Shown: one piece after another, positions 1 to 4,771 of the stretch
How positions within the stretch are numbered: position 1 is the stretch's first letter
Layout: every line of letters begins with the position of its first letter
Source: an uncultured Clostridia bacterium
GTDB taxonomy: Bacteria > Bacillota > Clostridia > TANB77 > CAG-508
Length of the DNA: 33,220 bases
Assembly: GCA_944393135.1 (NCBI GenBank)
Contig: CALXZC010000007.1
Coordinates: forward strand, 1-33,220
Direction: 5' to 3'
Made by a program: the position numbers and the translations under genes
The notes under the pieces: model-generated
The model's input: the letters and a program-made list of their open reading frames with translations, nothing else
Told to the model about the DNA's origin: nothing
Database searches by the model: none

Positions 1-480
1 TCTAACAGATGTAAAATAGTCGAACTTCAAGAATATACTGAGGATGAATTAAAAGAGATAATAAGTAATAGATATAAAGACATAGATAAAGGTGTCTTAA
101 ATCCAATCGTGAAGGCTTCTAAAGGGGTTCCAAGAACAGCATTAGGCTTAGCTCAAAGTGTAATATCAGGAGCTAAAACAGATGGTATAAAAGAAATAGA
201 TGAAGCAGAAGTGAACAACGTTTTAACATCCAGATTTGCAATCGACCCAGATACAGGTCTTAGTAAAAAAGAATTTGCAATCATTCAAAGAGTATGTGAT
301 AAAGGACATTTATCTACAACAGCAGTTGCTAATTTATTAAAGACTTCTATAAAAGACGCTCAGACACAGTATATAAGCCCACTTCAAGTATCTGACTGGT
401 TATGTATTACACCAAGAGGTATTGTACCTGGATTCAAAGCATATGAAAATTATCGAAAATTCATAAAGAAAATAAAATAA
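1..480 (+). CDS. RuvB-like Holliday junction helicase, C-terminal part (gene starts before window)
   Basis: The frame is open from base 1 (SNRCKIVELQEY...), so the 5' part lies outside the window. The visible 159 residues resemble the end of RuvB: a segment like the RuvB lid (ELQEYTEDELKEII), then SKGVPRTALGLA, matching the RuvB sensor-2 motif (RGTPRIAN), then a winged helix ending in the typical TPRG (LCITPRGIVPG). RuvB is the AAA+ motor that drives branch migration of Holliday junctions; a phage copy would serve recombination or resolution of replication intermediates. The Walker motifs are not in view. A GTG at 109 could be mistaken for a start but lies inside the conserved domain. The stop at 478-480 is directly followed by the ribosome binding site of the next gene. 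Confidence 0.8.
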   Translation, partial: SNRCKIVELQEYTEDELKEIISNRYKDIDKGVLNPIVKASKGVPRTALGLAQSVISGAKTDGIKEIDEAEVNNVLTSRFAIDPDTGLSKKEFAIIQRVCDKGHLSTTAVANLLKTSIKDAQTQYISPLQVSDWLCITPRGIVPGFKAYENYRKFIKKIK

Positions 481-493
481 GGAGGTGATATGA

Positions 494-1075
494 GTGAACA
501 AAGAAATCTGGAAAGATATAAAAGGCTATGAAGGACTCTACCAAGTATCAAATCTTGGTAGAGTTAAACGTTTAGAGTGGAAAAGATTTAGCTTAGGCAA
601 ATGGCAAACAATAAAAGAGAAAGTATTAAAACAAACTGTCAGTACAACAGGTTATTGGCATACTTCATTAAACAAAAATGGAAAACATTATACCTATAAA
701 GTTCATAGACTGGTAGCAAAAGCATTTATTCCTAATCCTGATAATTTACCCTGTATAAATCATAAAGATAATAATCCATTAAATAATAATGTTAAAAATT
801 TAGAATGGTGTACTTACAAATACAATAATAATTATGGAAATCATAATGAAAAATTAAGACAAAGTCGTTTAGGTAAAAAAGCTAGTGAAGAAACAAAGCA
901 AAAGATGAGAAATGCTAGTCCAAAAAGACTATCTGTTCAATGTATAGAAACTAAAACAATTTATAAATCTATAAATGAGGCTTCAAGGAAAACAGGAATT
1001 GATGCAAGTAGTATAAGTAAAGCTTGTAAAGGAAAAAACAAAACAGCAGGAGGATACCATTGGGAATATATATGA
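494..1075 (+). CDS. HNH homing endonuclease with NUMOD4 and NUMOD1 modules
   Basis: 193 aa. The N-terminus (EIWKDIKGYEGLYQVSNLGRV) is a NUMOD4 module, followed by an HNH nuclease core (VHRLVAKAFIPNP, INHKDNNPLNNNVKNLEWCT) and a C-terminal NUMOD1-like DNA-binding helix region (NEASRKTGIDASSISKACKG, GGYHWEY). It starts at GTG 494 because GGAGGTGAT (481-489) is well placed; the ATG at 490 is in another frame. Such enzymes cut a specific site and promote their own spread by homing. No intron core is seen around it, so it appears free-standing, inserted just after the RuvB-like gene and before the repeat-rich intergenic region. Confidence 0.9.
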   Translation: MNKEIWKDIKGYEGLYQVSNLGRVKRLEWKRFSLGKWQTIKEKVLKQTVSTTGYWHTSLNKNGKHYTYKVHRLVAKAFIPNPDNLPCINHKDNNPLNNNVKNLEWCTYKYNNNYGNHNEKLRQSRLGKKASEETKQKMRNASPKRLSVQCIETKTIYKSINEASRKTGIDASSISKACKGKNKTAGGYHWEYI

Positions 1076-1182
1076 ACAGTCTTTGGTATAAATTACTCAG
1101 TATGTCTGTACCTTTTTTACCCCAGCACCCCAAGACCCTTGAGGCTTTAAGACTACCTTATGTACGAAACATTTGTTCGATG

Positions 1183-1216
1183 TGTGTGTTGCGCGTGAGT
1201 TTTACGCGTACACACA
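1183..1216 (+). other. Strong hairpin
   Basis: TGTGTGT (1183-1189) pairs with ACACACA (1210-1216), and CGCGT (1192-1196) pairs with ACGCG (1204-1208), separated by a small internal loop, with a 7-base apical loop. It lies about 110 bases after the HNH stop codon. The bases after it (TTTAAAATTTA) are only weakly U-rich, so it may be a terminator for the RuvB/HNH transcript or a structural element of the repeat region. Confidence 0.5.
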
Positions 1217-1775
1217 TTTAAAATTTATCCCAGTTCACGTTCACTTTTGACAAAATTTTTAATTTTTATAAAATCTACCAGTATTTTACATTTATAAACA
1301 ATTTAAACAGAAGTTTGGTTTACGTAATACTCGAGCACTGATTGCTCTGCTTAGACAAGAAAAGTGTTGTCATCCGTTTACATAACAACTAAATTTAACA
1401 TAAATAAGCTATATTAATATTATGGAAACGAAAATTGTTTATAAATAAAAACAGAACACACAATGAACACACTTTGTTCGCTTTTTTAGCAGAGCAATGG
1501 CTGTAACTATCTATTTCAATATAGTTGTGGGGTTTGTTTTTCTTTTGTCTTTTTATTTCAAAATTATGCCGTCGCGAAGCCATCGTAAACAAAATTATAT
1601 TCCTCAACATAAATTTTTATCAAAAATGCTTGAAAATTGCCTCGCTCTAGGAAATATTGACTTGAAAAAACTGTTTATAAATTTTTCAAGGCAATCTCTG
1701 TAATCCAGTAATACCAGGCTTTTGAAATATAAACGTTTAAGTTGACATAAAAAAAGACAAGAACTAGATTACAGA

Positions 1776-1850
1776 GCAGAGCAATCAATAGGCGTGTTGT
1801 CTTTTTCTCCAAAACCTTGATTTGATTGCTCTGCTGTTGTTTAAAAATAA
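1776..1850. repeat. Inverted-repeat module, copy 1
   Basis: GCAGAGCAATC (1776-1786) and its perfect complement GATTGCTCTGC (1824-1834) flank a 37-base interior; three bases on starts TTGTTTAAAAATAAA (1837-1851). The same arrangement with identical spacing recurs at 1954-2029, but the 37-base interiors differ. Conserved arms of fixed distance around a variable interior suggest paired protein-binding sites or a hairpin. Confidence 0.7.
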
Positions 1851-1857
1851 AGTTTCT

Positions 1858-1936
1858 AATATTTTTTTTTAAAAAAAAAATTAATTTAAAAAAAATTTTT
1901 CATTTTAAAAAAAAATTTTATAAAAAAATATATTTT
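1858..1936. other. A/T homopolymer tract
   Basis: Almost pure runs of A and T, with only one C in the stretch and runs of up to ten identical bases. It lies between the two inverted-repeat modules. Such tracts melt easily and bend DNA, as found in DNA-unwinding elements of origins. The origin role is inferred. Confidence 0.55.
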
Positions 1937-1953
1937 ATGTGATGAGGAAAAAA

Positions 1954-2029
1954 GCAGAGCAATCAAATTTAAAAAAACCCTTATATTCCAAGCTATTTTG
2001 TGATTGCTCTGCAATTGTTTATAAATAAA
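1954..2029. repeat. Inverted-repeat module, copy 2
   Basis: GCAGAGCAATC (1954-1964) and GATTGCTCTGC (2002-2012) flank a 37-base interior, and TTGTTTATAAATAAA follows from 2015. Spacing is identical to the copy at 1776. A degenerate eighth-position variant (GCAAAGCAATC) follows at 2032-2042. Confidence 0.7.
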
Positions 2030-2137
2030 AAGCAAAGCAATCTGCACGTTACACACTTGACTTTAAATTAAAATTGCTACCATCATACCCATACTATACC
2101 CCCTTATTTCACACCTACTATAACACATTGTTTGCTA

Positions 2138-2172
2138 CCTTACCTATCCACTTACCTATCCACTTACCCATA
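2138..2172. repeat. Three 12-bp tandem repeats
   Basis: Three near-identical copies of CTTACCTATCCA, the last diverged to CTTACCCATACA, lie about 30 bases upstream of the promoter of the ribbon-helix-helix gene. They could be an operator for that protein, since RHH regulators often bind short tandem sites near their own promoter. Confidence 0.55.
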
Positions 2173-2199
2173 CACTAGTCTACACCTCAACCTATACTA

Positions 2200-2228
2200 T
2201 TGACAAACCCCAACATATACTATATAAT
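2200..2228 (+). promoter_or_regulatory. Consensus sigma-A promoter
   Basis: TTGACA (2200-2205), a 17-base spacer, and TATAAT (2223-2228): a perfect housekeeping promoter about 25 bases upstream of the RHH gene start. It implies early transcription by host RNA polymerase. Confidence 0.88.
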
Positions 2229-2252
2229 TAGCCTAACGAGGAGGTGGCTACT

Positions 2253-3386
2253 ATGCCAGAAATAAAAATCAAATTAACAAATGAAATTCATGAAAAATTA
2301 AAAGAATATGCAAAAGAAGATGACCGTTCACTAAATAAATATATAACCAGAGGACTTGAATATTTAGCTAATATGCCAACACCATATCACAGAATTATAG
2401 GTGGACCGGGTGTAACACCTACCCCAGCAGAACAAATCACACAACAACCATTTGTCTATACACAGGCACAAGCAAACATACCTACTACACAGGCACAAAC
2501 GGCTACAAACGTGGACACTTCACAGATGACAGGTCTAGAGCATCAGGAGTATGCCAGAAAGCAAGCAGCTGAAGCCAAGACTAAAATGGCACTAGAGAGG
2601 CAGGCTCAGAAGCAGGAGCAGCATGATAAAGCTCATGCTCTTACTCCAGAAGAAGAACAATTACAAAAACAAAAATTAGAATTACAAAAGCAAAAAATGC
2701 AGGAGAAGCGTGATAGCCTAATCAGAGATAAAGCTATTGAACTAGACCTAGAAGACGCAGAGAGATATACTGAAAACTGGCTACTATCTGATTACTTTGG
2801 TATGGAAACGATGATATGTGCTAACTATGATGAGAAAGAAAGAGGTATTCCTAATCCATATAAAAATAAGCCATTAGATGAATTATATAAATACATGGAT
2901 GAGATAAAACAAATAGAAATAAAAGAAAGAGAAGAAGAAACAAGACGTGATGCACTCCCTCATGACATCGACGACTATGACTACAAATCAGAAGACTTCA
3001 TCCGTGACATAGATAGACTAAAAGACATATGGGTGGAGCGTGGCACATCTAGCACTACTTATGAAGGTGAGCGTGACTTCGACATATTATTTAATTATTA
3101 TTTTAGAAAAGGTCTATACCATGACTTCGAGCAGCGCATGAACCACCCATATGAAGCCTTTAACGAATTTAATCAAAATGATATGCAGGACCTGTCTAAT
3201 GCCTTTAACAGAGATATATCTGATATAGATGTCCGTTATATAAATTACCTAATGGAGGGCGAGGGTGCTTACTACAGACAGTCCCACGGCATGACTTCAT
3301 ATTATGAAGACTACCAGAAAAAACGCGAGGAGTGGCAACGCATTATTGATGAGGGCAATACTAAAAAATATAAGACGGAGATATAA
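2253..3386 (+). CDS. Ribbon-helix-helix DNA-binding protein with Gln-rich coiled-coil middle
   Basis: 377 aa from ATG 2253; GAGGAGGTGG (2238-2247) is placed for this start, whereas the in-frame GTG at 2244 lies inside that ribosome binding site. Residues 1-45 (IKIKLTNEIHEKLKEYAKEDD, LNKYITRGLEYLA) look like an Arc/CopG/ParR-type RHH fold. Residues about 60-130 are Gln/Ala/Thr-rich, 125-170 form a charged coiled coil (EEEQLQKQKLELQKQ), and the C-terminal half is acidic, aromatic-rich and unrecognised. The gene lies alone behind a strong promoter next to the repeat region, so a role in origin binding, partition or regulation is likely but inferred. It ends at a convergent terminator. Confidence 0.65.
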   Translation: MPEIKIKLTNEIHEKLKEYAKEDDRSLNKYITRGLEYLANMPTPYHRIIGGPGVTPTPAEQITQQPFVYTQAQANIPTTQAQTATNVDTSQMTGLEHQEYARKQAAEAKTKMALERQAQKQEQHDKAHALTPEEEQLQKQKLELQKQKMQEKRDSLIRDKAIELDLEDAERYTENWLLSDYFGMETMICANYDEKERGIPNPYKNKPLDELYKYMDEIKQIEIKEREEETRRDALPHDIDDYDYKSEDFIRDIDRLKDIWVERGTSSTTYEGERDFDILFNYYFRKGLYHDFEQRMNHPYEAFNEFNQNDMQDLSNAFNRDISDIDVRYINYLMEGEGAYYRQSHGMTSYYEDYQKKREEWQRIIDEGNTKKYKTEI

Positions 3387-3390
3387 TAAT

Positions 3391-3450
3391 AAATTAAATA
3401 AATTAAATAAATTAAATAAATTAAATAAATTAAATAAATTAAATAAATTA
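3391..3450. repeat. 9-bp tandem repeat, about 6.7 copies
   Basis: Perfect head-to-tail copies of AAATTAAAT run from just after the RHH stop codon to the terminator stem. The array encodes LNK repeats in one frame, but that ORF is a shadow with no start signal. It is likely to vary in copy number. Confidence 0.9.
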
Positions 3451-3492
3451 ATAGGAGAAATATATTTATACATATATTATCTCCTATTTTTA
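3451..3492. terminator. Bidirectional rho-independent terminator
   Basis: ATAGGAGA (3451-3458) pairs with TCTCCTAT (3480-3487), extended by AATATAT (3459-3465) with ATATATT (3472-3478), loop TTATAC, one bulged A, followed by a T-rich run. It separates the rightward RHH gene from the leftward HNH gene ending at 3532. Confidence 0.8.
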
Positions 3493-3531
3493 TTTTAAAT
3501 GCCTTAAAATCAATCCTCGTGCGTCCAAGAC

Positions 3532-4104
3532 CTATTCTATTACCACTTCATCACTCCTATTCCTCATACACTCTTGCCACTTCTCTTTTTGTCTTGCTCT
3601 CCTCGCTTTGATATATTTTTTATAGTCTTCTTCACTATAATAATTTATATTATTTTTATTTATATCTGCATCCTGTTCACTTTTAGTTTTATTAATAACT
3701 TTTAAACTTTCTCTGAATGCTTTTGCTTCGCTCTTACTTTCGCTTTCACTATAATGATTCATATTATTTTTTGAAGTAGTATGCCTGTCCTCACGCATAC
3801 ACTTGCATTTATATTCTTGAAATAATTTATTTATTCTGGCTTGCTCTTTCTTCGGTAATCTGTTGAACCATATGTGATTTATATTTCTTAAAATGGCACC
3901 ATTCTCCTCTGATGCAGCTCCTCCTGCTCGCCTCTCCCTTATGTGGTGAAACGTTAGTGCCATAAGCTCTTTTCTTTTAGATTTATTATATTTTTTTAAG
4001 TCCTGTTCAATTTCGTCTCTTGTTCTTAAACCTAATTCTTCGATAAAACATTTCTTTCCATATTTTCTTATCATATTATCTTTGATATTTTTATTACTGC
4101 TCAT
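3532..4104 (-). CDS. HNH-like phage protein
   Basis: 190 aa. The central block (LTFHHIRERRAGG, SEENGAILRNINHIWFNRLP) matches a small phage HNH family with a His-His start, a conserved N-G-A stretch and a second His. The usual zinc-binding CxxC pairs are replaced by GKKCFIEELGLRTRDEI near the N-terminus. The C-terminal third is Ser/Lys/Glu-rich and probably disordered. Start ATG 4104 has AGGGG upstream. It lies next to the terminase operon, where HNH proteins often assist packaging. A 7-bp repeat array lies upstream. HNH assignment is good; the packaging role is inferred. Confidence 0.65.
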   Translation of the reverse strand: MSSNKNIKDNMIRKYGKKCFIEELGLRTRDEIEQDLKKYNKSKRKELMALTFHHIRERRAGGAASEENGAILRNINHIWFNRLPKKEQARINKLFQEYKCKCMREDRHTTSKNNMNHYSESESKSEAKAFRESLKVINKTKSEQDADINKNNINYYSEEDYKKYIKARRARQKEKWQECMRNRSDEVVIE

Positions 4105-4143
4105 GTTTAGCCCCTGTTCATAATTATAATATATTTTTTAAAA

Positions 4144-4221
4144 ATAATAAATAATAAATAATAAATAATAAATAATAAATAATAAATAATAAATAATAAA
4201 TAATAAATAATAAATAATAAT
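4144..4221. repeat. 7-bp tandem repeat, about 11 copies
   Basis: Perfect period-7 array of ATAATAA upstream of the HNH-like gene and downstream of the terminase-operon terminator. Pure A/T microsatellite. It may vary in length and so affect promoter spacing or act as a bent or insulating spacer. Confidence 0.9.
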
Positions 4222-4227
4222 TAATAA

Positions 4228-4268
4228 TTAAAATAAAAAAGACCAGGGCGCTTACACGCTCTAGTCTT
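4228..4268 (-). terminator. Rho-independent terminator of the leftward operon
   Basis: Read on the minus strand, AAGACTAGAGCG (4268-4257) pairs with CGCCCTGGTCTT (4250-4239) with one mismatch and a G-U, loop TGTAAG, followed by TTTTTTATTTT. It lies about 40 bases after the stop of the HNH gene at 4308 and ends the terminase operon. Confidence 0.8.
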
Positions 4269-4307
4269 ATAAGTTTTATTTAACTGTGATTATTTATACC
4301 ACATATA

Positions 4308-4673
4308 TTATACCACATCAGGTGGCAGGCCGTCAACTCTATTTTTTAATAATTCATATCCTAGAGCCTTACCCTTCTCACCACCAATTATATTATGAAC
4401 ACACTCGTGTTCCCAAATCGTTAAACACACTAAGTTCTCCACTGTGTTATTATTTTTATTCCAGTCTAAGTGATGAATTACACAGCCTTCAGGCACTTCC
4501 ATCCCGTGTTCATGCTCCCAGATTGCAATGTGCAAGCGCTTACGATTGCCAGATGTGCAGACATAATAACCAGTACCTTTTTCTTTAGCATATTTCTTCC
4601 CATTATACATATGCTGTCCTTCTCGCGTACGCACATCTTTTCTTTTATTATTATTAAACATATCTCCTATCAT
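4308..4673 (-). CDS. HNH endonuclease (HNH_3 type)
   Basis: 121 aa. The core RLHIAIWEHEHGMEVPEG, VIHHLDWNKNNNTVENL and CLTIWEHECVHN is a classic HNH_3 nuclease with the His-His pair and a trailing Asn. Start ATG 4673 has AGGAGG 8 bases upstream; a second ATG at 4661 has its own AGGAGAT, so two starts are possible. It is the last gene before the operon terminator, just after the terminase large-subunit C-terminus, and is either a free-standing homing enzyme or a packaging-associated nuclease. Confidence 0.85.
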   Translation of the reverse strand: MIGDMFNNNKRKDVRTREGQHMYNGKKYAKEKGTGYYVCTSGNRKRLHIAIWEHEHGMEVPEGCVIHHLDWNKNNNTVENLVCLTIWEHECVHNIIGGEKGKALGYELLKNRVDGLPPDVV

Positions 4674-4771
4674 AATAACGTCCTCCTGCGTCTATAATTT
4701 TTCATTTTACAAGCGTTACTACAATATTTTGCATAAGTTTATCAAATTATTGAATATATGTCAATTCGATA

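Larger units (their letters stand above)
1076..2243 (+). other. 1.2-kb gene-free repeat region, candidate replication origin or partition site
   Basis: No convincing gene is present; short ORFs at 1395-1703 have no ribosome binding site or recognisable protein. It holds seven copies of an 11-bp element GCAGAGCAATC in both orientations (1340-1350 reverse, 1489-1498 partial, 1776-1786, 1824-1834 reverse, 1954-1964, 2002-2012 reverse, 2032-2042 degenerate), four copies of GTTTATAAA (1291-1299 reverse, 1437-1445, 1673-1681, 2017-2025), a long A/T homopolymer stretch, a strong hairpin, a 12-bp tandem repeat and a promoter. Repeats plus an easily melted tract are typical of origins; a DNA-binding gene follows. 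The function is inferred. Confidence 0.55.

Noticed and set aside
1395..1703. Two overlapping ORFs of about 70 aa on opposite strands
   Set aside because: No ribosome binding site, low-complexity composition, inside the repeat region; no recognisable protein.
3391..4221. CRISPR array
   Set aside because: The 9-bp and 7-bp arrays have no spacers; no cas genes are present.
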